Source of the DNA: Allopusillimonas ginsengisoli | Lineage (GTDB): Bacteria; Pseudomonadota; Gammaproteobacteria; Burkholderiales; Burkholderiaceae_B | Assembly (NCBI GenBank): GCA_005239165.1 | Contig: RAPG01000019.1 | Coordinates: 1-49,624 of the forward strand | Length of the DNA: 49,624 nucleotides | Direction of reading: 5' to 3' | Shown: in pieces, positions 1 to 7,149 of the stretch | How the letters are laid out: each line of letters opens with the position of its first letter | Position numbering within the stretch: the stretch's first letter is position 1 | Notes under the pieces: model-generated | Told to the model about the DNA's origin: nothing | What the model saw: only the letters and a program-made list of their open reading frames with translations | Databases searched by the model: none | Translations under genes and position numbers: made by a program

Positions 1-14
1 TGTTGATCTGACAT
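1..14 (-). CDS. start of an unidentified gene cut by the window edge
   Basis: Only four codons are visible (Met-Ser-Asp-Gln). An ATG at 14-12 on the minus strand is preceded by a strong AAGGAG ribosome binding site about 6 bases upstream. It lies 21 bases beyond the stop of the short ccmI and in the same direction, so it is probably the next gene of the ccm transcript. It might be a separate TPR-type CcmI part or an unrelated gene; the visible part cannot decide. Confidence 0.4.
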
Positions 15-35
15 TTCTTGCTCCTTTGTTCCAAT

Positions 36-440
36 TTAACTGGAACTAAGGACTACGTCATTTAGGGGCAACCTCACTGCGAGATTGCCTAACGATAGAT
101 AAGTAAGCGTTGCCGCCACCGGTAACAGCACAATCAGTGTTATCGCTGCGTACTTGCTACCCTGACGTTGTAGCCCAGCAGCCTGAGCGGGTGTTGTCTC
201 ATCGAGGACACGCCGTTGCAGATCTTGTTTGGCTTCTGCAAAATTAGTCGAAGATAGCGTGCCGTTGGTACGGTCTTGTTCCAGTTCAACCAGTTGGTCG
301 CGCAATACCGCCGCATTGACCATATGGTGATCGACAGTGCTATTTAGCTTGGGGCCACGCCACAGAACAAACCCGAGCCATAAAGTGACACCTGCAACGA
401 GTAATGCGGCTATAAGAGTAAAAATCAAATTCATGATCAT
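36..440 (-). CDS. ccmI: short CcmI-like cytochrome c biogenesis protein (membrane domain only)
   Basis: The 134-residue product has a membrane segment at about residues 4-26, a polar region resembling the CcmI N-terminal part (LRDQLVELEQDRTNGTLS, then AKQDLQRRVLDE) and a second membrane segment at about 98-117. Full CcmI proteins (about 400 residues) continue with a periplasmic TPR domain that holds apocytochrome c for ligation. Here the frame stops with TAA just after the second membrane segment, so the TPR domain is absent from this ORF. The ATG at 440 overlaps the ccmH stop as ATGA, which supports this start; a second ATG lies at 434. It is either a natural short form, with the TPR part encoded separately, or a truncated gene. 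Confidence 0.75.
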   Translation of the reverse strand: MIMNLIFTLIAALLVAGVTLWLGFVLWRGPKLNSTVDHHMVNAAVLRDQLVELEQDRTNGTLSSTNFAEAKQDLQRRVLDETTPAQAAGLQRQGSKYAAITLIVLLPVAATLTYLSLGNLAVRLPLNDVVLSSS

Positions 441-886
441 GTTCCAATGTCTGTGGTTTGCGCGAGCAGCGCCTCCGCCCTCTCGCGCTCATCGTCGCTT
501 AGCGCTGCGTCAGCTACACTACTTTTTCGGCGACGCAAGCTTGTCGCCAGGACGAAAAACCCAAAGGCCAGCAACAACAGGGGTCCAAACCATAGCAATA
601 GCGTGGTGGCTTTTAACGGCGTGCGATAGAGTACGAAATCACCGTAACGCTCAACCATGTAGGCTCTGATTTCGGTATCGCTTTTACCCGCTTGAATCTG
701 CTCACGTATCTGTTGACGCAAATCCACGGCCAAGTCGGCGCGTGAGGCCGCGATCGATTCGTTCTGGCACACCAGACATCGCAGCTCGCCAGCGATATCC
801 AACATACGTTTTTCCGCCGCGCCATTATTCGCCCACGATGGCAAGGCGATGAGAGCACATAGCAATGCCAGCCACCAATGTTTCAT
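437..886 (-). CDS. ccmH: cytochrome c maturation protein CcmH
   Basis: CcmH is a membrane-anchored periplasmic thioredoxin-like protein that helps keep the apocytochrome CXXCH cysteines reduced for haem ligation. The 149-residue product has a signal peptide ending near WAN (about residue 20), the family motif LRCLVCQNES with its two redox cysteines at about 36-39, the conserved block ADLAVDLRQQIREQI, and a C-terminal membrane helix at about 98-116. It overlaps ccmG by 4 bases at its start and ccmI by 4 bases at its end, as expected for a translationally coupled ccm operon. It is the short, single-domain form, unlike the E. coli CcmH-CcmI fusion. Confidence 0.93.
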   Translation of the reverse strand: MKHWWLALLCALIALPSWANNGAAEKRMLDIAGELRCLVCQNESIAASRADLAVDLRQQIREQIQAGKSDTEIRAYMVERYGDFVLYRTPLKATTLLLWFGPLLLLAFGFFVLATSLRRRKSSVADAALSDDERERAEALLAQTTDIGT

Positions 887-1407
887 TTCTCAAGCTCCCG
901 TATCAGAGGTAGCAGCGTGTCGCGCATCGCGCTGTCTGTCACTGCTCCAATGTGTTTGTAACGAATGAGCCCTGCCTTATCGATAACAAAGGTCTCAGGC
1001 ACGCCATAAACGCCATAGTCGATGCCCACACGCCCCTGCGTATCAGATACAGAAAACACATACCCATTGCCATAGCGCTCTAACCATGAAATCGCTTCCC
1101 CCCGCACGTCCTTGTAGTTAAGGCCAACAATAGGCACCGCATGCGTTGTAGCTAGATCTGTAATCACAGGATGCTCTTCAAGACAGGCATAACACCAGGA
1201 AGCCCACACATTAAGCACCCACACCTTGCCTTTCATAGCTTCCGGCGAGAATGTGTCTTCTGGTGACATCAGCAGGGGTAAAGTAAAGCCCGGTGCCGGT
1301 TTGTTAATAAAAGGCGAAGGTACTTCACTGGGCCTGAGGGTCAAACCGAAAGCCAAAAAACCCACCAACACGATAAAGCCGACCAGCGGCCATACAAAAC
1401 GACTCAT
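883..1407 (-). CDS. ccmG: thiol:disulfide interchange protein CcmG/DsbE
   Basis: CcmG is a membrane-anchored periplasmic thioredoxin-fold reductant used in cytochrome c maturation. The 174-residue product has an N-terminal anchor (about 5-24), the family entry region PSPFINKPAPGFTLP, the active site WASWCYACLEEHP with redox cysteines near residues 72 and 75, and the cis-proline block YGVYGVPETFVID. The CYAC pair is a variant of the usual CXXC dipeptide. The start overlaps the ccmF stop by 4 bases and the end overlaps ccmH by 4 bases. Length and motif order fit the DsbE subfamily; confusion with other TlpA-like proteins is unlikely in this operon. Confidence 0.95.
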   Translation of the reverse strand: MSRFVWPLVGFIVLVGFLAFGLTLRPSEVPSPFINKPAPGFTLPLLMSPEDTFSPEAMKGKVWVLNVWASWCYACLEEHPVITDLATTHAVPIVGLNYKDVRGEAISWLERYGNGYVFSVSDTQGRVGIDYGVYGVPETFVIDKAGLIRYKHIGAVTDSAMRDTLLPLIRELEK

Positions 1408-3365
1408 GATGTGGCCTCTCTCGCAATCACGGTAGGCTTTTTTTCGCGGCGCTTAAGACGGTAGCGGCGATCACTGATGGCTAACAGCCCACCTAAAGCC
1501 ATCAAAATGCAACCAACCCAGATCCAGTCAACGAATGGTTTAAAGTAAACACGTACGCTCCAGGCACCGTCGGCGAGCGGCTCGCCAAGGGCGACGTACA
1601 CATGGCGCCAACCATTGGCATCAATCGCCGCTTCCGTCATGGGCATTTCTGAGGCGATGTAGCTGCGTTTTTCGGGGTGGAGCAAACGTAAGACCCGTCC
1701 ATCACGTGACAGTTCGATATCACCGATTTCTGCGACATAATTAGGCCCCTGTGCCTTATTGACGCCAAGAAAGGTCAAGTCGTAACCCCCTGTGCTTACC
1801 GTACTGCCGGGCGTCATGCGCACGTCCTGTTCGGCTTCATAGCCCATGACGAGCGTCACGCCGGCTACGAATACGGCAATTCCCAAATGCGCCACATGCA
1901 TGCCCAACCAACTACGCGGTTGGGCTAACAGCCCACTGTGCGTAGCACGCATACGGTCAAAGATACTCTTGATCACCGCTGTGGCAATCCAGGTGGCCAA
2001 TGCCACACCTAAAGCCACCAGTAGAGACCAGCGTCCTAAAAGGAGCGGAACGCTGGCACCGATCACTAGCGCGACCAAAGCGGGGACATGCAGGTGTTTT
2101 ATCAGAGTACTTATCTTGGCTGATTTCCAGTTAGCCACCGGGCCTACAGCCATGAGTAGCAGCGCCGGCACCATCAAGGGTATGAAGACGGCATTGAAAT
2201 AAGGCGGCCCCACAGAAAGTTTGCCTAGCCCGAGCGCGTCAATGAAGAGCGGATATAGCGTTCCAAGAATCACGGCCCCAGCCGCAACCGCCAACAATAC
2301 ATTGTTCGCTAACAAGAGAGATTCGCGCGATATCAGTTCAAACCGCCCTCCCATGCCCACCTTGGGCGCGCGCAGCGCGAACAAAAACAGAGACGACCCC
2401 ACCACCGTGGCAAATAACATCAAAATGAACACGCCTCGGCGCGGATCAGTGGCAAAAGCGTGTACTGATGTCAACACGCCTGATCTCACCAGAAAGGCCC
2501 CCAGTAGTGAAAGCGAGAATGTGCTAATAGCAAGTAGCACCGTCCAGTTCTTAAAGCTGGCACGCTTTTCAGTCACCGCCAGGGAGTGAATCAACGCGGT
2601 ACCGACCAACCAAGGAATGAATGAGGAGTTCTCTACTGGGTCCCAAAACCACCAACCGCCCCAGCCCAGTTCGTAGTATGCCCACCAGCTTCCCAAAGCG
2701 ATACCTAAAGTCAAGAACAACCACGCTGCCGTCGCCCAGGGCCTGGACCAACGAGCCCATGTTGAGTCGAGCTGCCCTGCCAGTAGCGCCGCAATGGCAA
2801 ATGCAAATACTACGGAAAACCCGACATACCCCATGTAAAGCAGTGGAGGATGAAAAATCAGTCCAATATCTTGCAGTAACGGATTCAGGTCCATACCTTC
2901 TATCGGTGCAGGTATCAGACGCTCGAATGGGTTAGAGGTAAGCAGCACAAAGAGCAAGAATCCAGCTGTGACCAAGCCCAGCACACCCAATACGCGTGCC
3001 ACCATGACATCGGGTAGTTGCTTTGAAAATACACTTACTGCGTACGCCCAGCCTGTCTGCATCAGCAGCCATAATAAAAGCGATCCTTCGTGGCCGCCCC
3101 AGACAGCGGCCATACGGTAAAGTAAGGGCAGTTGCGAATTAGAGTTCTGGGCGACATAAGCCACCGAAAAATCCTTAGCGATGAAAGACCAACTAAGCGC
3201 CGTGAAGCTGACAATAATCAGAAGAAACTGCACGCGCGCGGCAGGTCGAGCAAAGGCGATCCAGACGGTATTGCCACGTGCTGCACCAGCTAGGGCGAAA
3301 CAACCCTGTGCTAGCGCCACGAATAGCGTCAAAATCAATGAGAAATGACCGAGTTCAGGAATCAT
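1404..3365 (-). CDS. ccmF: haem lyase subunit CcmF
   Basis: CcmF is the large membrane subunit of the System I haem lyase, which attaches haem from holo-CcmE to apocytochrome c. The 653-residue protein is strongly hydrophobic with roughly 14-15 membrane segments. It carries the tryptophan-rich WWD signature GWGGWWFWDPVENSSF at about 230-245 and conserved neighbours such as VWGGHEGSLLLW (about 88-99) and IGLIFHPPLLYMGYVG (about 167-182), with His residues suited to haem ligation. It starts 6 bases after ccmE and overlaps ccmG by 4 bases. Length is normal for the family, and no breaks are seen. Confidence 0.97.
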   Translation of the reverse strand: MIPELGHFSLILTLFVALAQGCFALAGAARGNTVWIAFARPAARVQFLLIIVSFTALSWSFIAKDFSVAYVAQNSNSQLPLLYRMAAVWGGHEGSLLLWLLMQTGWAYAVSVFSKQLPDVMVARVLGVLGLVTAGFLLFVLLTSNPFERLIPAPIEGMDLNPLLQDIGLIFHPPLLYMGYVGFSVVFAFAIAALLAGQLDSTWARWSRPWATAAWLFLTLGIALGSWWAYYELGWGGWWFWDPVENSSFIPWLVGTALIHSLAVTEKRASFKNWTVLLAISTFSLSLLGAFLVRSGVLTSVHAFATDPRRGVFILMLFATVVGSSLFLFALRAPKVGMGGRFELISRESLLLANNVLLAVAAGAVILGTLYPLFIDALGLGKLSVGPPYFNAVFIPLMVPALLLMAVGPVANWKSAKISTLIKHLHVPALVALVIGASVPLLLGRWSLLVALGVALATWIATAVIKSIFDRMRATHSGLLAQPRSWLGMHVAHLGIAVFVAGVTLVMGYEAEQDVRMTPGSTVSTGGYDLTFLGVNKAQGPNYVAEIGDIELSRDGRVLRLLHPEKRSYIASEMPMTEAAIDANGWRHVYVALGEPLADGAWSVRVYFKPFVDWIWVGCILMALGGLLAISDRRYRLKRREKKPTVIAREATS

Positions 3366-3370
3366 GAGTG

Positions 3371-3817
3371 TTATGGCCTTGCAGTAGTCGTGTTCTTGGC
3401 TGCCTCATCCAGCGCATGTTGCGCTTCGGGGGGCATGTAGTTCTCATCGTGTTTGGCAAGCACCTCTTCGGCTCGGAAAAGCCCATCGACTCCTAGCTTG
3501 CCTTGGGCTACCACCCCTTTACCTTCACTAAACAGGTCGGGCAATATTCCCGTATAGCTGACCGGTATTATTTTGGCGGTATCGGTCACGACGAATTTCA
3601 CCGTCAGCCCGTCGTTCTGGCGCTGGACGCTGCCGACTTGCACCATACCTCCGACGCGAAATGTCTGCCCCTTGGGAGCCTCACCGGCACTCACCTGCGT
3701 AGGGGTGAAAAAGAACACAAGATTGTTTTGAAAAGCATTGAGCACCAACGCCGTGGCAATGCCAAATACGGCTAAGCCACCAGTAATGAGCGCGAGGCGT
3801 TTATGGCGATTTTTCAT
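3371..3817 (-). CDS. ccmE: haem chaperone CcmE
   Basis: CcmE is a membrane-anchored periplasmic protein that binds haem covalently through a histidine and passes it to CcmF/H. I chose the ATG at 3817 because it overlaps the ccmD stop as ATGA and gives the usual N-terminus MKNRHKRLALITGG; a longer frame reaches 3898 but would lie inside ccmD. The 148-residue product has one membrane helix at about 8-27, an OB-fold region (FRVGGMVQVGSV, then VKFVVTDTA and PVSYTGILPDLFSEGKGVVAQG) and the haem-attachment motif LAKHDENYMPPE near residues 121-132. The C-terminal tail is polar, as usual. Confidence 0.95.
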   Translation of the reverse strand: MKNRHKRLALITGGLAVFGIATALVLNAFQNNLVFFFTPTQVSAGEAPKGQTFRVGGMVQVGSVQRQNDGLTVKFVVTDTAKIIPVSYTGILPDLFSEGKGVVAQGKLGVDGLFRAEEVLAKHDENYMPPEAQHALDEAAKNTTTARP

Positions 3818-3996
3818 CGAGATTCTTCCTTTCTCAGGATTAACTGGCGCTTTACCTGCGATAAAGCCGCTTTGCGACGCTGGCACAGCAGAAACCATTC
3901 AGCGTACAGAGCGACAATGGTCACGCCGACAGCCCCCCATACGTATTGACCATAGCCGCCCATGGCAAAAAAATCGGTGGGACTCGTCCAATTCAT
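3814..3996 (-). CDS. ccmD: small haem exporter subunit CcmD
   Basis: CcmD is a small single-pass membrane protein that helps release holo-CcmE from the CcmABC complex. The 60-residue product has one membrane helix (about 12-35, with the typical GGYGQYVWGAVGVT region) followed by a basic cytoplasmic tail rich in Arg and Lys. The ATG at 3996 overlaps the ccmC stop as ATGA, and the ccmD stop overlaps the ccmE start in the same way. Recognition rests on size, topology and position, because CcmD sequences are poorly conserved. A longer frame up to 4200 is not the real gene. Confidence 0.88.
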   Translation of the reverse strand: MNWTSPTDFFAMGGYGQYVWGAVGVTIVALYAEWFLLCQRRKAALSQVKRQLILRKEESR

Positions 3997-4730
3997 TGCT
4001 TTACCTCCTTCAATTCGTTTAACCACCCGGCATGCTGTTCGCGCTCCAGAATGATGCAGCGCACGCGCATCAGCACAATCGCCACCGTATACATCCATGA
4101 CGCCCAGGCCATAAGCAGCATGCCCATCAGCATGAGTGCCGCCATTGAAGGGGCTTGTGTCAGCGAAACAGACGCTCCTTGATGCAGGGTGTTCCACCAT
4201 TGCACTGAAAAGTAAATAATCGGAATATTGACCACGCCAACAAGAGCAAGGATGGCACCAGCCTTATCCGCGCGCCGTGGCTCATCGATCGTTGACTGCA
4301 GCGCCATAAAGCCCATGTACAGAAACAATAGAATCAGCTCAGAGGTCAGGCGCGCATCCCAGACCCACCAGGCTCCCCACATGGGTTTGCCCCACAAAGC
4401 ACCCGTCCAGAGTGAAAGGAAAGTGAACATGGCGCCGGTGGGGGCCAAGGCCGAGGCCATCATGGCCGCCAAGCGGCTGTTAAATGCCAACCCTATCGCA
4501 GCCCAAATAGCCATGACCAAATAAATGAACATCGACATCCAGGAGACCGGCACATGCAGAAAGATAATGCGATAGCCCTCGCCTTGTTGGGCATCGGTGG
4601 GCGCCATGAAGAACCCCACATACATCCCTATAATCGCCAAAATTGCTGCGGCCGTTGCAAACCACGGAATCAGCTTGCCCGCAAGCGGGTAGAACATTTT
4701 GGGCGATGAGTATTTAAACCAATTAATCAT
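3993..4730 (-). CDS. ccmC: haem transporter/chaperone subunit CcmC
   Basis: CcmC is an integral membrane protein with a WWD domain that loads haem onto CcmE. The 245-residue product has about six membrane segments, the tryptophan-rich motif WGAWWVWDARLTSELILL near residues 120-137, and His residues flanking it (HVPVSWMSMF near 59 and QWWNTLHQG near 178-186) suited to axial haem ligands. It begins 11 bases after the ccmB stop and ends with a 4-base overlap into ccmD. Length and motif positions fit CcmC rather than the longer CcmF. Confidence 0.96.
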   Translation of the reverse strand: MINWFKYSSPKMFYPLAGKLIPWFATAAAILAIIGMYVGFFMAPTDAQQGEGYRIIFLHVPVSWMSMFIYLVMAIWAAIGLAFNSRLAAMMASALAPTGAMFTFLSLWTGALWGKPMWGAWWVWDARLTSELILLFLYMGFMALQSTIDEPRRADKAGAILALVGVVNIPIIYFSVQWWNTLHQGASVSLTQAPSMAALMLMGMLLMAWASWMYTVAIVLMRVRCIILEREQHAGWLNELKEVKQ

Positions 4731-4741
4731 TCACTTACTCA

Positions 4742-5425
4742 TTATTCCAACGCAATCCGTAAAGCCAAGGTTGTAGCCCACGGTGCAAAAAAACCAGTTA
4801 AAACCAGCACGGCACCTAGAAGCGATAAATTCGCCGTAACACCTATGCCGGCAGCGGCAGCGTCTACCGAGCCCGCGCCAAAGATCAGCACCGGCACATA
4901 AAGCGGAAGAACAAGCAACGCGACAAGGGCACTGCCGCCTCGCAGGCCCAGCGTCAGACTTGCTCCGATCGCGCCAATAAAGCTAAGTACTGGCGTACCA
5001 ATGGCCAGGGACGCAACCAGTATCAGTAACGAAGGGGTTGGCAAATCGAACTGCATTGCCAGGAGCGGAGCCAGCAATGTCAAGGGAAAACCGGTCAGCA
5101 ACCAGTACGCTATGATCTTGCCCAGCACCGGAATTCCAAGCGGTGCGGGTGAAAGAGCCATCTGCTCCAGAGTTCCGTCGGCATAGTCCTGTTCGAACAG
5201 CCGGTTAAGCGACAACATGCTCGCCAGCAACGCTGACACCCAAAGAATGCCTGGAGCGATCTGCCGCAACGTGTCGCGCTCAGAACCGATACCCAACGGA
5301 AACAGACTGACGACGATGGCAAAGAAAAAAAGCGGTGTCAGCACATCAGTCTTGCGTCGCATGGCGAGCCTTAAGTCCCGATGTATTACGCCGCGAAGTA
5401 CGGATAAGCCAATGTTGTCGCTCAT
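4742..5425 (-). CDS. ccmB: haem exporter membrane subunit CcmB
   Basis: CcmB is the membrane subunit of the CcmAB ABC transporter, which powers release of holo-CcmE. The 227-residue product has an N-terminal cytoplasmic segment with the conserved region RDLRLAMRRKTDVLTPLFFF, then about six membrane segments, including GTLEQMALSPAPL and the TGFPLTLLAPLLAMQF region. The ATG at 5425 overlaps the ccmA stop by 4 bases. Length is the family norm, and position between ccmA and ccmC is the standard order. Confidence 0.95.
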   Translation of the reverse strand: MSDNIGLSVLRGVIHRDLRLAMRRKTDVLTPLFFFAIVVSLFPLGIGSERDTLRQIAPGILWVSALLASMLSLNRLFEQDYADGTLEQMALSPAPLGIPVLGKIIAYWLLTGFPLTLLAPLLAMQFDLPTPSLLILVASLAIGTPVLSFIGAIGASLTLGLRGGSALVALLVLPLYVPVLIFGAGSVDAAAAGIGVTANLSLLGAVLVLTGFFAPWATTLALRIALE

Positions 5426-6036
5426 ACGCCTACCCGTATAGTGTGTGTCGCGCTGGCCAGGGTTAAATTCTGATGAGTGGTTAAGACGGTGATGCCGCCG
5501 TTACTCAGATGCTGGTCAACCATCCGCACTACCCATTGGCTAGCCTGCGTATCCAATGCAGTTAGGGGTTCGTCGAGTACCCACAAGACACGCTGTTGCA
5601 GCAGGAGTCTGGCCAGGTTTACGCGGCGCTTTTGACCCTGCGACAAGGCTCGCACCAATAAATGTTCCCTGCCTTGCAATCCAGCCTGGCATAACGCGTC
5701 GTACACGGCGTCACGGGTAACGAGTTCGTTAGTCAACGCTATGCTGGAAATCAAGTTTTCCGCAGCACTTAGATCATCCTTAAGGCCCAACGGATGACCA
5801 CAATAAAGTAGCTCGCGACGGTATTCGTCGCCCAGTTTCCTTATCGAAGTGTCTTGCCAATGAACGGCACCGGAAGCTGGAGGCGTGAGTCCTACCAGCA
5901 TGCGTAAAAGGCTGGTTTTACCACTGCCATTCTCGCCGTGTACCAACAGGCACCGGCCAGCCTTGAGCTGAAAGCTCAAATTATGAAATAAGCGACGCTC
6001 ACCGCGCACGCACTCTAGATTGATGGCTTCAAGCAC
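5422..6036 (-). CDS. ccmA: cytochrome c biogenesis ABC transporter ATPase CcmA
   Basis: CcmA is the cytoplasmic ATPase of the CcmAB complex. The 204-residue product shows a Walker A motif (GENGSGKTSLLRML, about 35-48), the ABC signature LSQGQKRRVNLARLLL (about 131-146), the Walker B region VLWVLDEPLTALD (about 150-162) and a switch histidine in TTHQNL near 192. The start is a GTG at 6036 with a plausible AAGG site about 7 bases upstream. It is the first gene of the ccm operon in transcription order, so the operon promoter should lie in 6037-6241; I did not find a convincing -35/-10 pair there. Confidence 0.96.
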   Translation of the reverse strand: MLEAINLECVRGERRLFHNLSFQLKAGRCLLVHGENGSGKTSLLRMLVGLTPPASGAVHWQDTSIRKLGDEYRRELLYCGHPLGLKDDLSAAENLISSIALTNELVTRDAVYDALCQAGLQGREHLLVRALSQGQKRRVNLARLLLQQRVLWVLDEPLTALDTQASQWVVRMVDQHLSNGGITVLTTHQNLTLASATHTIRVGV

Positions 6037-6241
6037 CGTCGACCTTAGCCCATAAAAATGTTAATTACTGGGTAGAATCGGATTCCGGCCAAGCGCCGAT
6101 ATGCAACGGACCGTTCGTTACATGCAGGGCTAAGCGCTACCGTCGCAAGTGGCTGGGCACGCGCTCAAAGTTAAATGAACGCGACGACGCTGAAGACGTA
6201 GGTGTGGAGCAGGAGGAAAGTTGAATCAGCGGCGTGCCAGC

Positions 6242-6601
6242 TTAGGCAGGAAAAAGCCACTGGGGCCGCTCGGGCCGCTCGGAAAAGATCGGCAAGCTCA
6301 AAGGCGCCTCATAAAACTGAAGGGCCAGGCTAGAAGATAAGGAAGGGATAGTTTGATGTGAGGACGAAACAATTGACGCAACCGGTGCATGGCACGACTG
6401 CTCGTGTTGTTCCGGGAACCCCGAGGTTGAACTGCTTTGATTTGACTCGTCGATCATATAGACGAGCTGCTCTTGATCGCCGCGATAACAGCTCTCAGTG
6501 CAAACTTCTCGCTCTTGCTGACAATACATACTCACAACGCCCCAGGAGGCCTGGAGCGGCAGCAGAATCAACATAAAAAGCAAGAGGCATTTTTTCATCA
6601 C
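6242..6601 (-). CDS. CzcI-like periplasmic metal-resistance protein
   Basis: The 119-residue product starts with a clear signal peptide (MMKKCLLLFMLILLPLQASWG, cleavage near 21) followed by SMYCQQEREVCTESC and a His/Ser-rich tail. The LLPLQASWG-V-YCQ arrangement is what I know from CzcI-type proteins, small periplasmic proteins encoded beside czcCBA cobalt-zinc-cadmium efflux genes and thought to influence their expression. No czcC, czcB or czcA gene follows here; the next gene downstream is ccmA. It may therefore be an orphan left by a rearrangement or a stand-alone copy. The family call rests mainly on the N-terminal third. Confidence 0.65.
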   Translation of the reverse strand: MMKKCLLLFMLILLPLQASWGVVSMYCQQEREVCTESCYRGDQEQLVYMIDESNQSSSTSGFPEQHEQSCHAPVASIVSSSHQTIPSLSSSLALQFYEAPLSLPIFSERPERPQWLFPA

Positions 6602-6699
6602 GGGCTGATTGTACTGGGTGTCAGTATCCCTCGCAAACGAACGTATAAAAGAGCGTAAACGTCGTATTTTGTGTAATCAATAATGCATTGGGCATTTTC

Positions 6700-6858
6700 T
6701 CAGGCGGCATGCTGACCTTCCGTCTCCATGACCGGCGGCATCGAGCAATGCCGCCAGGCCGCGACAGTCGCCATGGTTCGGACCATGCCGGGGCTTCGCA
6801 TGGCCGATGTGCCGACCAGCACCACAACACTGACGTCTGCGCCCACGGTGGCAGCCAT
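6700..6858 (-). CDS. possible small ORF between the CzcI-like and DUF2933 genes
   Basis: A 52-codon frame (MAATVGADVSVVVLVGTSAM, then a Met-containing tail ending GQHAA) starts 20 bases after the upstream DUF2933-like gene. A GGAGG sits directly against the ATG, too close to act normally, though another AGGAG lies about 15 bases upstream. No family is recognised. It may be non-coding; I list it because it is the only same-strand frame filling the gap. Confidence 0.2.
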   Translation of the reverse strand: MAATVGADVSVVVLVGTSAMRSPGMVRTMATVAAWRHCSMPPVMETEGQHAA

Positions 6859-6878
6859 CCTCCAGTCTGTTTGTTCTC

Positions 6879-7064
6879 CTAATGTCGGTCGGCATCGATC
6901 GGGCCTGGGCGTTTAATCGCGTCGGCGTCATCGGGCTGCTTTTCCAGGAGTTCGCTGCCTTTTCTTTTGCCGTGACCGCCATGGCATCCGTGGCCGAATA
7001 CGTGCATGGCGATGAACGCCCCACCAAACAGTACCCAAAGCCAGTTTTCTGTAAGCCAAGTCAT
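6879..7064 (-). CDS. small DUF2933-like membrane protein with His-rich segment
   Basis: The 61-residue product has one membrane helix (MTWLTENWLWVLFGGAFIAMHVFG) followed at once by a metal-binding-like His/Gly/Cys segment (HGCHGGHGKRKG) and a charged tail. This is the pattern of small DUF2933-type proteins often found in heavy-metal islands; their molecular role is not known to me. An AAGGA site lies about 7 bases before the ATG at 7064. It may be transcribed with the DUF3141 gene upstream, which ends 85 bases before it, and with the CzcI-like gene downstream. Confidence 0.7.
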   Translation of the reverse strand: MTWLTENWLWVLFGGAFIAMHVFGHGCHGGHGKRKGSELLEKQPDDADAIKRPGPIDADRH

Positions 7065-7149
7065 ACAAAAATCCTTGTGTTAAGAGGTGATAGATTCCTG
7101 TGGCGTGTTCTCCGGCCCCTCCCCGACCTGCGTTAGCAGGTGGCGAAGA

